64,000 nucleotides of DNA from a virus, in IMG/VR virus record IMGVR_UViG_3300017991_004311, positions 1-64,000 of that record. One strand, 5' to 3'. Numbering within the stretch: the first letter of the stretch is position 1; each line of letters starts with the position of its first letter. Below the pieces are notes generated by a model, which made no database searches, was not told where the DNA came from, and was given only the letters and a program-made list of their open reading frames with translations. Shown piece after piece: positions 16,726 through 24,708 of the stretch. The translations under genes and the position numbers were made by a program.

Positions 16726-16926
16726 AACTCGCATTGGGGTACCAAATAGCGCCGATATCGTATAGTGTAATACTATTATATTATATAGTGTTTTTGGTGG
16801 CCTTATTCGCGATTTTTTTGTCAAGCCAGTCCTGCGTTTCAGCGATTTTGGCGATTTTTTGAAGAAAATTGCGAAAAAAGAAAGGATGAATTGTGAAATG
16901 CTTGCCTACAAAGGGTTTCAAGGGAT
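16717..16926 (+). repeat. ~210-bp duplicated intergenic element, copy 1
   Basis: Covers the gap between the hypothetical gene and the replicative helicase, and starts at the stop codon of the upstream gene. It contains TATAGTGTAAT (16761-16771), a second TATAGTG, a T-rich segment, and an imperfect hairpin GAAATGCT...AGGGTTTC (16895-16919). Copy 2 lies at 18319-18529 in front of primase. The two are nearly identical over the first ~140 bases. Confidence 0.9.
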
Positions 16927-16961
16927 GAGAATTTATGACAACTTTATTCTGAAGGTGAAAA

Positions 16962-18278
16962 ATGTCTGACCACTATCCCTTTGACGTACATTTCCAGCGC
17001 ATCCTGATCGCGTTGGTGTTCAGGCGTCGCGGGTTCCTGCGCCAGTTCCGCGAGGTGCTGGCCCCGGCGCGTTTCTCCAAGATCGTGCACGGGGTCATCA
17101 TGGAAGTTACCAATGACCTCCATGACCGTTTCGGGAGCGCGACCCCGGAGATGGTCCTGCAGGAGATACGGCGCCTGGCGGGCTCCCCCTCCCTGCGGAG
17201 CATCGACCCGACGGTCTACGAGCGCGAGGTCAGGCGCATCGAATCCCTCGACTGCGGCGACGAGGCGGACTACACGCGGGAACTCCTGGTGGCGTTCGCC
17301 CGGAGGCAGGCGCTCGCCGCGTTCGTGCAGCGCGCGGCCGACACCGCCGAACAGGGGCCGACCTCTGAGGACTACGATCGCATGGGGCGCGAGTACGACC
17401 GCATCATCCAGATAGGGCACGACATCACGGACACGGGGACGTGGTTCTTCCGGGACGCGAGGGAGTGGCTCCGCCGCCATGAGCGGGTCAGGGAGGGGCG
17501 GGTGCTGACCATGATCCGACGCCTCGACGAGAAGACGCACGGGCTCGGCGCGGGCGAGGTCGGCGTCATCCTCGGGTTCAAGGGGAGGGGGAAGACGGCG
17601 ACGCTGGTGAACCTGTCCGCCGCCGCCATCTTCCAGCGCAAGCGGATCGTCTACTACACCGTGGGGGACCAGGAGGAGACGTACATCAACGCCCGCCTCG
17701 CCGCGCGCGTCTCCGGGTCCCCCGCGAACGAGATCAGCGATCACGAAGGGCAGCTCCTCCGGAAACTGGAGGAAGTGCATTCGATGTTCCGGGGTGATTT
17801 CGTGTGCAAGTTCTTCGTTCCCGGAACCACGGTGCGCCAGCTCGACGCCCACCTGACCACCCTGGAGGGGCTGGGGTACGTGCCCGACATGGTGGTCGTC
17901 GACTACGGGGACCAGCTCGCCCCCGGGAGGAGTCGGGGGAGCGGATGGGAGGACCAGCAGGCGGCCTACAACGAGCTCATCGCCCTGGCGGGGGAGCGTC
18001 GGGTGGCGTTGTGGACCGCCTCGCAGATAGGCCGGAGCCAGGGGGACAAGGCGGTGGTGGGCTTGGAGGATGCGGCATATTCCTTCGCGAAGCTGGCGGG
18101 GGTGCATCTGGTGCTCTCGCTCTCGCAGCTCCCGGAGGAGCGCAGGCGCGACCAGATGCGGATCGTGGTCGCGCACCAGCGCCACGGGCCGGCGGGGGGC
18201 GCGGTCCTGGTGGACTACGACTGGGACCGGATGCTGGTTCAGGCGGCGCGGGAGGGGAACGAGGATGTCACCGGATGA
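16962..18278 (+). CDS. Replicative DNA helicase, DnaB/gp41-like
   Basis: 438 residues. A helical N-terminal domain (~1-180) precedes a RecA-like core with Walker A GFKGRGKT at 205-212, a Walker B-like strand DMVVVDYGDQ at ~310-319, and an SQIGR segment typical of motif H3. DnaB/gp41-type hexamers unwind DNA at the fork and recruit primase. The primase gene follows after copy 2 of the repeat. Confidence 0.85.
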   Translation: MSDHYPFDVHFQRILIALVFRRRGFLRQFREVLAPARFSKIVHGVIMEVTNDLHDRFGSATPEMVLQEIRRLAGSPSLRSIDPTVYEREVRRIESLDCGDEADYTRELLVAFARRQALAAFVQRAADTAEQGPTSEDYDRMGREYDRIIQIGHDITDTGTWFFRDAREWLRRHERVREGRVLTMIRRLDEKTHGLGAGEVGVILGFKGRGKTATLVNLSAAAIFQRKRIVYYTVGDQEETYINARLAARVSGSPANEISDHEGQLLRKLEEVHSMFRGDFVCKFFVPGTTVRQLDAHLTTLEGLGYVPDMVVVDYGDQLAPGRSRGSGWEDQQAAYNELIALAGERRVALWTASQIGRSQGDKAVVGLEDAAYSFAKLAGVHLVLSLSQLPEERRRDQMRIVVAHQRHGPAGGAVLVDYDWDRMLVQAAREGNEDVTG

Positions 18279-18327
18279 TGTTTGGCTGCGTTCTGAGGCA
18301 AAATTAATTTATAGGGGCGGAAAATAA
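18265..18327 (+). CDS. Possible 20-codon peptide
   Basis: ATG 18265 with GGAGGGG eight bases upstream, reading 20 codons to the TAA inside the first bases of repeat copy 2. The corresponding position before copy 1 is the stop of the 181-residue gene. Weak on its own. Confidence 0.25.
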   Translation: MSPDDVWLRSEAKLIYRGGK

Positions 18328-18529
18328 AACCCGCATTGGGGCACCAAATAGCGCCGATATCGTATAGTGTAATACTATTATATTATATAGTGTTTTTGAT
18401 AGCCTTATTCGCGATTTTTTTGTCAAGCCAGTTCTACGTTTCAGCGATTTTGGCGATTTTTGCGGCAAGATCGGAACCACAAGGGAAACGTGATTCTGAA
18501 ACCCTTGCCTATACAGGGTTTCGGGGGAT
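18319..18529 (+). repeat. ~210-bp duplicated intergenic element, copy 2
   Basis: Matches 16717-16926, including TATAGTGTAAT (18363-18373) and a perfect 8-bp hairpin GAAACCCT...AGGGTTTC (18498-18522). Substitutions in an open frame shared by both copies change amino acids, so conserved DNA or RNA is more likely than a conserved peptide. It fills the helicase-primase gap. Confidence 0.9.
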
Positions 18530-18571
18530 AAGGATTGCATCATAAAAGCATGTGTTCACCGGATAACGCCT

Positions 18572-19459
18572 ATGAACCTGCGCCAGGCGCTTGAGCGTTT
18601 CGGTCCGGTCACGGAGCACGGCGACGAGTTCCTGACCACATGCCCGGAATGCCGGAAGGCACAGCATTTCTATGTCAACCGTAGGAAACTGAAGGGCTAT
18701 TGCCAGCGGTGCGGATACCGCGTCGGCCCCCGTTGGATCGGCAGATTGCTCGGTGGGGATCTGGACGAGACCACCGAGGACCGCATCCGGGAATTGTTGC
18801 GTAACGATCGTGCCGGCACGGACGCGCTCGCCCTCCCGGATGAGACCGGTTACGATTTCGGCACCAGGACCGGTAGGTGTGCTCTGCGCTATTGGATGAA
18901 GCGCGGGTTGAGTACTGGGCAGCTTGAATCCTACCGTGTCGGCTATTGCGCTTCGGGCAGGTACGAGGGGAGGCTCATCATCCCGGTCTACGAGCGCGGC
19001 GAGCTCGTCTATTTCCAGGCGCGCAGTTTCGGCGTGATGTTCCCCCCGTACCTGAACCCGCCGAGGGGGCGGGGAAGGGGCAAGTCGGAGGTCGTGTTCA
19101 ACCTCGACAGCGCGTCGGGGACGGGCACGGCGGTCGTCACCGAGGGCGTGTTCGACGCCATGGCGGTCGGCCCCTCCGGAGTATCGCTTTTCGGCAAGTT
19201 CGCCAGCGGAGCGCAGTTGGGAAAACTGGCGGAGCGCGGCCTCTCCGAGGTCTATGTCATGCTCGATTCGGAGGAAAAGGATCCCGATATTCCCCATCAG
19301 GCACGGGCGCTCGCCCGGCAACTCGCTTCCTACCTTTTGGACGTCACCGTCCGCGTGTGCAGGCTCCCGCACGGCGATCCTGGTTCGTCGTCACGCGAAG
19401 ACATCTCTCGGGCCCTCGCGCGCGCCACCCCCTTGACACTTTGTGATATTGTGCTATAA
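18572..19459 (+). CDS. DNA primase, DnaG/TOPRIM type
   Basis: 295 residues. Zinc ribbon CPEC (24-27) with CQRC (44-47), then a catalytic region with the TOPRIM acidic motif VVTEGVFDAMAV (E191) and MLDSEEKDPD (second acidic motif). Shorter than bacterial DnaG and lacking its C-terminal helicase-binding domain, like small phage primases. The last codons overlap the promoter at 19433. Confidence 0.85.
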   Translation: MNLRQALERFGPVTEHGDEFLTTCPECRKAQHFYVNRRKLKGYCQRCGYRVGPRWIGRLLGGDLDETTEDRIRELLRNDRAGTDALALPDETGYDFGTRTGRCALRYWMKRGLSTGQLESYRVGYCASGRYEGRLIIPVYERGELVYFQARSFGVMFPPYLNPPRGRGRGKSEVVFNLDSASGTGTAVVTEGVFDAMAVGPSGVSLFGKFASGAQLGKLAERGLSEVYVMLDSEEKDPDIPHQARALARQLASYLLDVTVRVCRLPHGDPGSSSREDISRALARATPLTLCDIVL

Positions 19460-19472
19460 TATATAGTGTAAT
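19433..19472 (+). promoter_or_regulatory. Sigma70-type promoter with TATAGTGTAAT box, copy 1
   Basis: TTGACA (19433-19438), 16-base spacer, TATAAT (19455-19460), then TATAGTGTAAT overlapping the expected start point. The unit from about 19405 to the first codons of the next gene is repeated at 20041-20148, and the promoter part again at 45700. Confidence 0.85.
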
Positions 19473-19498
19473 ACCATCAAGAGAGAAGGAGAGAGAAG

Positions 19499-20035
19499 AT
19501 GACCGAGACCACCATCACCCCGGAAGTTCTGAAAGCCATCGGGGGCAGCGAGTGGGAAAAGTACGGGAAACGCCGGGTATATTTCAATAATTCGGCAAAG
19601 TGGTACGGCCTGAAAGTCACCCGGAATCTCGGCGGGGGCATCGGCGCAGCCTCCCTTGACGGGGAAAAGATCAGCAAGAGCAACGCCAGCCGGATCATCG
19701 CTCTCATCGGAACCGTGTATTACGATTTCCAGGACCAGTCTTTCCATACTACCGGCGACAAAGAGTATGGAGAGCGAATCATCAATGCCATCAAGAGTCA
19801 ACTGAAGGAAGCGACACAGGAAGAGACAGAGCAGCAGACGGCGACCATCAGCCAAAAGGGGCCGGTGGAAGCGGACTTGGTGGGGCTGGCAGGAGGTAGA
19901 GTGATCGGCGGTTATGTCTTCAAGCCCGATGCGAAGCCTGATAACATCGGACGCTGTGCCCGTTGCGGCCGGCCGGCGCCGTGGATCACGGGAGCGGGGG
20001 AGCATCTGTGTCATCGACATCAGGACGACTACTAA
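19499..20035 (+). CDS. Hypothetical protein, paralogue of 45765 gene, C-terminal zinc-ribbon-like
   Basis: 178 residues. The first ~110 residues match the gene at 45765: EALKAIGGSEW or EVLKAIGGSEW, RIYFN or RVYFN, KWYGL, then a Q/E-rich linker. The C-terminus here has CARCGRPAPW and C-x-R-H, a possible zinc site not seen in the paralogue. Both genes carry the same strong promoter and leader, so both are probably expressed early and highly. Function unknown. Confidence 0.75.
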   Translation: MTETTITPEVLKAIGGSEWEKYGKRRVYFNNSAKWYGLKVTRNLGGGIGAASLDGEKISKSNASRIIALIGTVYYDFQDQSFHTTGDKEYGERIINAIKSQLKEATQEETEQQTATISQKGPVEADLVGLAGGRVIGGYVFKPDAKPDNIGRCARCGRPAPWITGAGEHLCHRHQDDY

Positions 20036-20068
20036 TCCTCTCTCGGGCCCTCACATGCGCCACCCCCA

Positions 20069-20108
20069 TTGCCACTTTGTGATATTGTGCTATAATATAT
20101 AGTGTAAT
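20069..20108 (+). promoter_or_regulatory. Sigma70-type promoter with TATAGTGTAAT box, copy 2
   Basis: TTGCCA (20069-20074), 16-base spacer, TATAAT (20091-20096), TATAGTGTAAT (20098-20108). A duplicate of the 19433 promoter with one change in the -35 hexamer. Confidence 0.85.
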
Positions 20109-20133
20109 ACCATCAAAGAGAAGGAGAGACAAG

Positions 20134-20340
20134 ATGACCGAGACCACCATCATCCAGAAAATCAGAGAAGCCGAAGCCCGCGCCGCAAACGCAACCGCCC
20201 GAGACGCACGGGCTTGGCGGGGATATATCAAACTCCTCCAGCAGAAGTTGGATCGGATGGAGCAAGGGGGACCGGAATACCCCGTACTAGGGCCGGAGAT
20301 CGAAGGCCCGGAAGCGGGCCGAGCAAATCAAGGGAGCTAA
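20134..20340 (+). CDS. Small helical protein from duplicated promoter
   Basis: 68 residues; the first six (MTETTI) are identical to the 19499 gene, showing that the duplication carried promoter, leader and first codons onto an unrelated reading frame. The rest is an Ala/Arg-rich helix with a Gly/Pro tail. Confidence 0.65.
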   Translation: MTETTIIQKIREAEARAANATARDARAWRGYIKLLQQKLDRMEQGGPEYPVLGPEIEGPEAGRANQGS

Positions 20341-20342
20341 AA

Positions 20343-20702
20343 TTGGAAACAACCGTACTCAGTATCGCGAACGACATTCTTGCTATCGTCCAGAATCTTG
20401 ATAGCGAGGACGCGGTGGAGTACACGAAACTCTACCTGCGCAGCCTACACACTATGACTGAGCAGGTAGAAGGGATCGAGATCGACTGCCCGGCAATCTT
20501 GGCGGCGGTCGCGGAGACTGACCCCAGAATCGCCGGCTTGACCGCGGCGGACTGGGGAGGAGAGGAGGAAAAGATGGGGCGGTATATCGTAAAAGACCAC
20601 AGGGGCGGGGTAGTAATGGAGCTAACTCCCGAGGAATTCCTGGATTGGCAAGAGGAGCCGGAGGAAAACCGGACCAACCGCAACTGGGAGTACGTTGAGT
20701 AA
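20343..20702 (+). CDS. Hypothetical acidic protein
   Basis: 119 residues from TTG 20343 (AGGGAG upstream). Acidic and helical. ATG 20574, preceded by GGAGGAAAAG, could start a separate 42-residue product in the same frame. Confidence 0.6.
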   Translation: METTVLSIANDILAIVQNLDSEDAVEYTKLYLRSLHTMTEQVEGIEIDCPAILAAVAETDPRIAGLTAADWGGEEEKMGRYIVKDHRGGVVMELTPEEFLDWQEEPEENRTNRNWEYVE

Positions 20703-20743
20703 CTTCCCACCTGCCTCGCCTCGTGCGGGGCAGTGGGGAAGTT
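20701..20743 (+). promoter_or_regulatory. Leader hairpin 1
   Basis: AACTTCCC-AC-CTGCC pairs with GGCAG-TGGGGAAGTT around a GC-rich loop. It spans from the previous stop codon to just before the ribosome-binding site of the next gene. Two related hairpins stand in the same place before the next two genes. There is no T-run. Confidence 0.6.
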
Positions 20744-20765
20744 ACTACGAAGAGGAGGAAGGATC

Positions 20766-20969
20766 ATGAAGGAAGTCTATGAGGTATACGGAAGATTCAA
20801 CGGCAAGCCGGCAGGCTTCGTAGGCCGCTATCGCAGCCGGGAAGCCGCAGATCGGGATCGCGCTCACTCGCATGTGTCCACTATCGTGAAGCGCGTCCGA
20901 GTCAGTGACGAAGAGCATGCGCAGTGGGCCGGGAGCGGCTACAAAGTGCGCGGCTGGCTGACGTTGTAA
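20766..20969 (+). CDS. Small basic protein
   Basis: 67 residues from ATG 20766 (GAGGAGGAAGG upstream). Contains a SREAADRDRAHSH-type helix. No family recognised. Confidence 0.65.
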   Translation: MKEVYEVYGRFNGKPAGFVGRYRSREAADRDRAHSHVSTIVKRVRVSDEEHAQWAGSGYKVRGWLTL

Positions 20970-20970
20970 T

Positions 20971-21006
20971 CTCCCACGGGGGCCTCCACGCGGGGCTCCT
21001 GGGGAG
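20971..21006 (+). promoter_or_regulatory. Leader hairpin 2
   Basis: CTCCCACGGGGGCC pairs with GGCTCCTGGGGAG. It follows the stop codon directly and precedes the ribosome-binding site of the next gene. Confidence 0.6.
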
Positions 21007-21033
21007 GGTACTCTATCACAAGGGGGGAGGATC

Positions 21034-21246
21034 ATGGCACGAATCAATCAAAAGTTCAGGAAGAAACTTGAGGAAAGCTATACGGACCATCTTGGTTATC
21101 CTCCACATCTGAGCACAGCACACATTCCCACTGTGCTTGGCGTGCGACGCCGGGCAGTGGTCATCGCGGGTCGAATGCGACTCACCCGAGGTGAAGAGGA
21201 AGCCGTGAGGCAAGTGCAGGCAACGATTGGTCTTTATAACAGATGA
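21034..21246 (+). CDS. Small basic protein
   Basis: 70 residues, start preceded by GGGGGGAGG. Highly basic, with a possible DNA-binding helix (VLGVRRRAVVIAGRMRL). Function unknown. Confidence 0.65.
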   Translation: MARINQKFRKKLEESYTDHLGYPPHLSTAHIPTVLGVRRRAVVIAGRMRLTRGEEEAVRQVQATIGLYNR

Positions 21247-21284
21247 CCTCCCACGAGGCTCCGTCACTGGGCCTCCTGGGGAGG
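21247..21284 (+). promoter_or_regulatory. Leader hairpin 3
   Basis: CCTCCCACGAGGC pairs with GGCCTCCTGGGGAGG. Same position and same outer sequence as hairpins 1 and 2. Confidence 0.6.
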
Positions 21285-21307
21285 ACATCAACAAGAGGAG
21301 CGGTATC

Positions 21308-21595
21308 ATGGTTAGCCGAACAAGAGAGAGGATAAGGAGCGATGGCCACATTTCCGTCATATCTGCCGACGGCGGGTTGGTGAGCGAGTTCGCTCCCGAC
21401 GTTCCCCCGAGAAGGCACGTTCGCGCGGGCAACTGGATGATCCCGCTCCGATGGCGTGGTCCCGGTCACTATTGGCTCCAGGGAGGACGCCGCACGGTGT
21501 ATGCGGGCTATGCCGAGACGCAGGAGGACGCGGCTCGCATGGTGCGCGGGGTCACGGGGAAAGGGATCGACTATTCACGATGCACGATTGTGTGA
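21308..21595 (+). CDS. Hypothetical protein
   Basis: 95 residues from ATG 21308. Its middle part (MIPLRWRGPGHYWLQGG) resembles the N-terminal part of the 46762 gene (GIRLVWQGAGEYWFNAP), so these may be a small phage family. Function unknown. Confidence 0.65.
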   Translation: MVSRTRERIRSDGHISVISADGGLVSEFAPDVPPRRHVRAGNWMIPLRWRGPGHYWLQGGRRTVYAGYAETQEDAARMVRGVTGKGIDYSRCTIV

Positions 21596-21607
21596 AGGAG
21601 GTATAGG

Positions 21608-21784
21608 ATGAGTGAGTTCGAGAAGCGGCGGCGCGAGCTGAGGCGCCGCTACGAGAAGGGCGAGACCGTGGAGGCGCTCGCCGAGGAGATGGGGGTGCAC
21701 CCGCAGACGGTGCGCCACCACCTGACCAAGGCGGGCACGAGGATGCGCCCTCCGGGGCCGGTCCCGAAGTTGGCGAAGAGATGA
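21608..21784 (+). CDS. Small helix-turn-helix protein
   Basis: 58 residues, AAGGAGG upstream. TVEALAEEMGVHPQTVRHHL is a clear helix-turn-helix of the resolvase/transposase type, with a basic N-terminus. Probably a DNA-binding regulator; it lies directly before the sigma-like gene. Confidence 0.65.
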   Translation: MSEFEKRRRELRRRYEKGETVEALAEEMGVHPQTVRHHLTKAGTRMRPPGPVPKLAKR

Positions 21785-21939
21785 AGGGGCGCTACGATTG
21801 GTTCTACGAGGGCAGGTTGAAGTCGACCGGCGAATCCGTGTACCGGAATACGCGCACGGAGGAGTGGGCCAAGGAGGTGGACCACAAGCATTTGCTCCAC
21901 ATCGACCGCCCCCGACCGGGAGAATTGATTCGTCATTGA
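21781..21939 (+). CDS. Small hypothetical protein
   Basis: 52 residues coupled to the previous stop (ATGA). Charged, aromatic N-terminus. Unknown. Confidence 0.5.
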   Translation: MKGRYDWFYEGRLKSTGESVYRNTRTEEWAKEVDHKHLLHIDRPRPGELIRH

Positions 21940-21950
21940 CGGAGGGGAAG

Positions 21951-22553
21951 ATGTCACCGCAGGAGATGCTTCATGAGCACGAGGGCCAGGTGAGGAGGGT
22001 CGCAGGGCAATTCTACACGCAGTACCGGTACCTCGACGACGCCTTCGGGTACGAGGACTTCCTCCAGGAGGGGAGGCTGGCGCTCCTGGGCTTGTGGCGC
22101 AAGAGCCGTTCCGTGCGCGATTTCAAGCGCCAGAGTTGGGCCACGCTCAGGAACCGCTACCGCAACCTGATCCGCGGCGCGTCCCGGAGACGGGTGCCGC
22201 AGGTGTCCGCCTACCGGAGCTTAGATGGCACGGACGGCGAGACTGTGATCGATCTGGTGGAGTCGGGCCGGGAGCTGGCGCCGCTCCCGATCATGGAGCG
22301 TAGGGAGCGCCTGGAGCGGTTCCGGGCGCGCCTCTCCGAGATCGGGGTGGTGCTGTTCGACCTGATCCGCGACCCGACTTGCGAGATCAGCACGGTGATG
22401 GCGGAGATGCTCAGGGCGAGGCCGTACCGCCAGCGCTACCAGCTGAGCGTGATGCGCGACGCGGCGGAGCGCACGGGGAGGATCGACCGGAAGACATGGA
22501 ACCGCGGCATGGCCGAGATCAAGGCCGTGGCCGCTATGGGGAGGGAGGCATGA
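21951..22553 (+). CDS. Sigma-factor-like protein (sigma70 family region 2)
   Basis: 200 residues from ATG 21951 (GGAGGGGAAG upstream). Residues ~14-75 have the region 2 pattern: VRRVAGQFYTQY, a YEDFLQEGRLALLGLW helix, and FKRQSWATLRNRYRNLIR. The C-terminal half is basic and helical but lacks a standard region 4. It could direct RNA polymerase to phage promoters such as the TTTGGTGTTAATA boxes; that link is inference. Confidence 0.65.
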   Translation: MSPQEMLHEHEGQVRRVAGQFYTQYRYLDDAFGYEDFLQEGRLALLGLWRKSRSVRDFKRQSWATLRNRYRNLIRGASRRRVPQVSAYRSLDGTDGETVIDLVESGRELAPLPIMERRERLERFRARLSEIGVVLFDLIRDPTCEISTVMAEMLRARPYRQRYQLSVMRDAAERTGRIDRKTWNRGMAEIKAVAAMGREA

Positions 22554-23458
22554 GCAAGCACCCGAAATGTTTTGGGCTCCTATGGAACCCTAGAATCGAG
22601 GATTGCCGGGGATGTGCGGATTTCGAGGAGTGCGGGGAGGAGTATGCGCGCAAGCACCCGGAAGGGGACGGTGGGAAGAAGGAGGATGCCACCGATTGCA
22701 CGTTGCGCATGGTCCCGGTCGAGGATATTGAGTTCAGGACCGGGGCACGAACGCACCTGGAGAAGGAGGCGCTTGACCAGCTCAAGGCTTCGATCGAGAC
22801 CGTGGGGCTGAGTCAGCCCATCACCGTTCTCCCGGCGGACGAGAAGGGCGTGCATGTGGGCGTGATCGGGTGGCGGCGTTGGAATGCGTTCAAGCAGCTC
22901 GGCCGGGCGGAGATACCCTGCATGGTCTGTTCCGGGAAGTGGGCTCAGGACAGCGAGGAGATGCTGGCGGCGCAGATCGTCGAGAACGTGCAGCGTGCCG
23001 ACCTGAACCCGATCGAATTGGCCGAGGCTTATCGCGACCTGATGGAGAAGGGCCACATGAGCCAGGGGGAGGTGGCCGACAGGGTCGGGGTGAGCCGGGG
23101 GTCGGTGAACAGGACGCTGTCGATCTTGAAGCTGGAGGCCGAGGCGAAGGAGATAGCTCAGGCCGAGGGCTTGGGCGTGTCGAAGATGCGGGAGATCGGC
23201 CGGGCCAAAGCCGATGAGCAGAAGAAGCTGACCAAGGGCGCGGGGAAGAAGACGAGGGAGCAGCTTGCGGAGGAGACCGAGAAGACGGCGGAGCACAAGC
23301 GCGTGCAACGCGTGTGGAAATACGACACCCCGGAATTCCGGGTCATCGTGCAGTTCAAGGGCGGACGGAAGATGATCGTGAACAAGGTCGCCGAGGCCCT
23401 GGACCTCGCCAGGGACCAGGTGAAGCGGGCAATGCAGGAGAAGGAAGAGTTGGAGTAA
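22550..23458 (+). CDS. ParB-like DNA-binding protein
   Basis: 302 residues from ATG 22550. An N-terminal Cys cluster (CFGLLW, CRGCADFEEC) precedes a ParB/Srx domain: DQLKASIETVGLSQPITV, GVIGWRRWNAFKQLG (the GERR-box analogue), and AAQIVENVQRADLNPIELAEAY. The helix-turn-helix is SQGEVADRVGVSRGSVNRTLS. The C-terminus is basic. No parA is in the window. A palindrome flanked by DnaA boxes begins ten bases after the stop and may be its binding site. Confidence 0.85.
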   Translation: MSKHPKCFGLLWNPRIEDCRGCADFEECGEEYARKHPEGDGGKKEDATDCTLRMVPVEDIEFRTGARTHLEKEALDQLKASIETVGLSQPITVLPADEKGVHVGVIGWRRWNAFKQLGRAEIPCMVCSGKWAQDSEEMLAAQIVENVQRADLNPIELAEAYRDLMEKGHMSQGEVADRVGVSRGSVNRTLSILKLEAEAKEIAQAEGLGVSKMREIGRAKADEQKKLTKGAGKKTREQLAEETEKTAEHKRVQRVWKYDTPEFRVIVQFKGGRKMIVNKVAEALDLARDQVKRAMQEKEELE

Positions 23459-23467
23459 TCGTGAGCT

Positions 23468-23517
23468 TGTGGATAAGGTGTAACGCTAGGTTACATGTTA
23501 TCCACAGGTTATCCACA
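23468..23517. promoter_or_regulatory. DnaA-box palindrome, copy 1
   Basis: TGTGGATAA (23468-23476) and TTATCCACA (23498-23506) are inverted DnaA boxes around TGTAAC-GCTAG-GTTACA; a further TTATCCACA lies at 23509-23517. It directly follows the parB-like gene. Copies 2 and 3 lie at 50826 and 50980. Confidence 0.85.
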
Positions 23518-23539
23518 GGCTTGTTGGCAGGAGGGGAAA

Positions 23540-23959
23540 ATGCCGGTAGGAAGCGTGGTAGACAAGGGGACGGTCGAGGGGTATCCGGTGATGGTGCGGA
23601 GGGGCGGACTGCCCTGTGTGCTGTGCGGGTATGTCGGGGTCCCGAGGGGTCATCCCGATTACGGTGCCAGTATGGAGATATTGGAGGACGAACTCGCCGT
23701 GCATGGCGGTGTCACTTGGGCTGACGGGGTGCACGACGGCGATGGTTGGCAGTGGGCGTGGGCGGGGGACGTGTGGTGGATAGGGTTCGACTGCGGCCAC
23801 TATGACGACATCGAGTTCGACGTAGGTAGCAGGACAAGCATCCGGTCGAACAAGGACGCGGCGTTCGTGCGTGCCGAGATACGCGCACTCGCGGCACAGC
23901 TCAAGGCGCGCGAGAGGCCGAAGTTGGAGGAGAATCATGAAGAGGTACAAACTGACTGA
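23540..23959 (+). CDS. Hypothetical protein
   Basis: 139 residues from ATG 23540 (GGAGGGGAAA upstream). Central YVGVPRGHPDYG and WIGFDCGHYDD resemble a widespread phage family of unknown function. Acidic C-terminus. Confidence 0.7.
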   Translation: MPVGSVVDKGTVEGYPVMVRRGGLPCVLCGYVGVPRGHPDYGASMEILEDELAVHGGVTWADGVHDGDGWQWAWAGDVWWIGFDCGHYDDIEFDVGSRTSIRSNKDAAFVRAEIRALAAQLKARERPKLEENHEEVQTD

Positions 23960-24545
23960 TGAGTACGACCGAACGTATAGCGGATGTCAGTGGGGGGAGG
24001 GAGTCACTCATAGTGCACCGGGGGAGGGAGAACTTTGTACTGGCGGATGGATTCACGTGTACACTCACCCATTGTTAGCGGTGTTACTCAATCCGCTGCA
24101 CCGAGACGATGATCTTAGTGCCGCTCACTTGTGGGAATGCAAAGTGAGCGGTAGGACTAAAGCCGATCACGAGCTCAAACTGGGAGTGGAGAATTGCACC
24201 ACGGTCAAGCGTATCCCGTTGCCCCAAATTACTCTTGGGCAAAAGGTGCGGTTTGCCATCTTGTGTGCTCTTAAAGTAGTAGACAAGTGGGGATTAAAAG
24301 AGTGGGTTGAGTGGGCCAAGCGGTGGTTGTCTGGAGAGGATAGAACCGAAGTGGCAGCAGACGCAGCAGTACACGTAGCAGTAGACGCAGCATACGCAGC
24401 ACACGCAGCAGCACACGCAGCAGCAGACGCAGCATACGCAGCACACGCAGCAGCACACGCAGCAAAATCGCAGGGGATAGACCTGATTTCCCTTGCCGAG
24501 AGAGCGGTGCGAGAGGAAAAAGAAGATGCAGCGCGAACCGGTTGA
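23937..24545 (+). CDS. Phage protein of DUF7666 type with Ala-rich repeat
   Basis: 202 residues from ATG 23937. The pattern WECKVSG.TKADHELKLGVENCT.VKRIPLPQITLGQKVRFAILCAL, then WLSGEDRT and a low-complexity AAYAAHAA stretch, is common in phage and mobile-element proteins that I recall as DUF7666. The Ala part is encoded by a GCAGCAnACGCA repeat at ~24353-24466, which can vary in length. Function unknown. Confidence 0.7.
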   Translation: MKRYKLTDEYDRTYSGCQWGEGVTHSAPGEGELCTGGWIHVYTHPLLAVLLNPLHRDDDLSAAHLWECKVSGRTKADHELKLGVENCTTVKRIPLPQITLGQKVRFAILCALKVVDKWGLKEWVEWAKRWLSGEDRTEVAADAAVHVAVDAAYAAHAAAHAAADAAYAAHAAAHAAKSQGIDLISLAERAVREEKEDAARTG

Positions 24546-24708
24546 TCCCGACAGCCATTGGAAAGAGGTGATGGACTTGGGGCGCAGGTACGGGTTTATC
24601 ATCCAGGCATATGGTGACACGGCGACGTTCGCGACGCATGCGGTCCAGAAGGAGAATGGGATATGGGAAACAACGCAATGGATGAACGGGCACCGGGACC
24701 GTCAGTGA
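24526..24708 (+). CDS. Small hypothetical protein
   Basis: 60 residues from ATG 24526 (GAGAGGAAAAAGAAG upstream), overlapping the end of the previous gene. No family. Confidence 0.55.
   Translation: MQREPVDPDSHWKEVMDLGRRYGFIIQAYGDTATFATHAVQKENGIWETTQWMNGHRDRQ

Noticed and set aside
16740-16862. Hydrophobic peptide encoded in both ~210-bp repeats
   Set aside because: Several of the few differences between copies change amino acids and neither frame has a ribosome-binding site, so a conserved peptide is unlikely.
22550-23458. Complete plasmid-type partition system
   Set aside because: Only a ParB-like gene is present; no ParA-type ATPase was found in the window.
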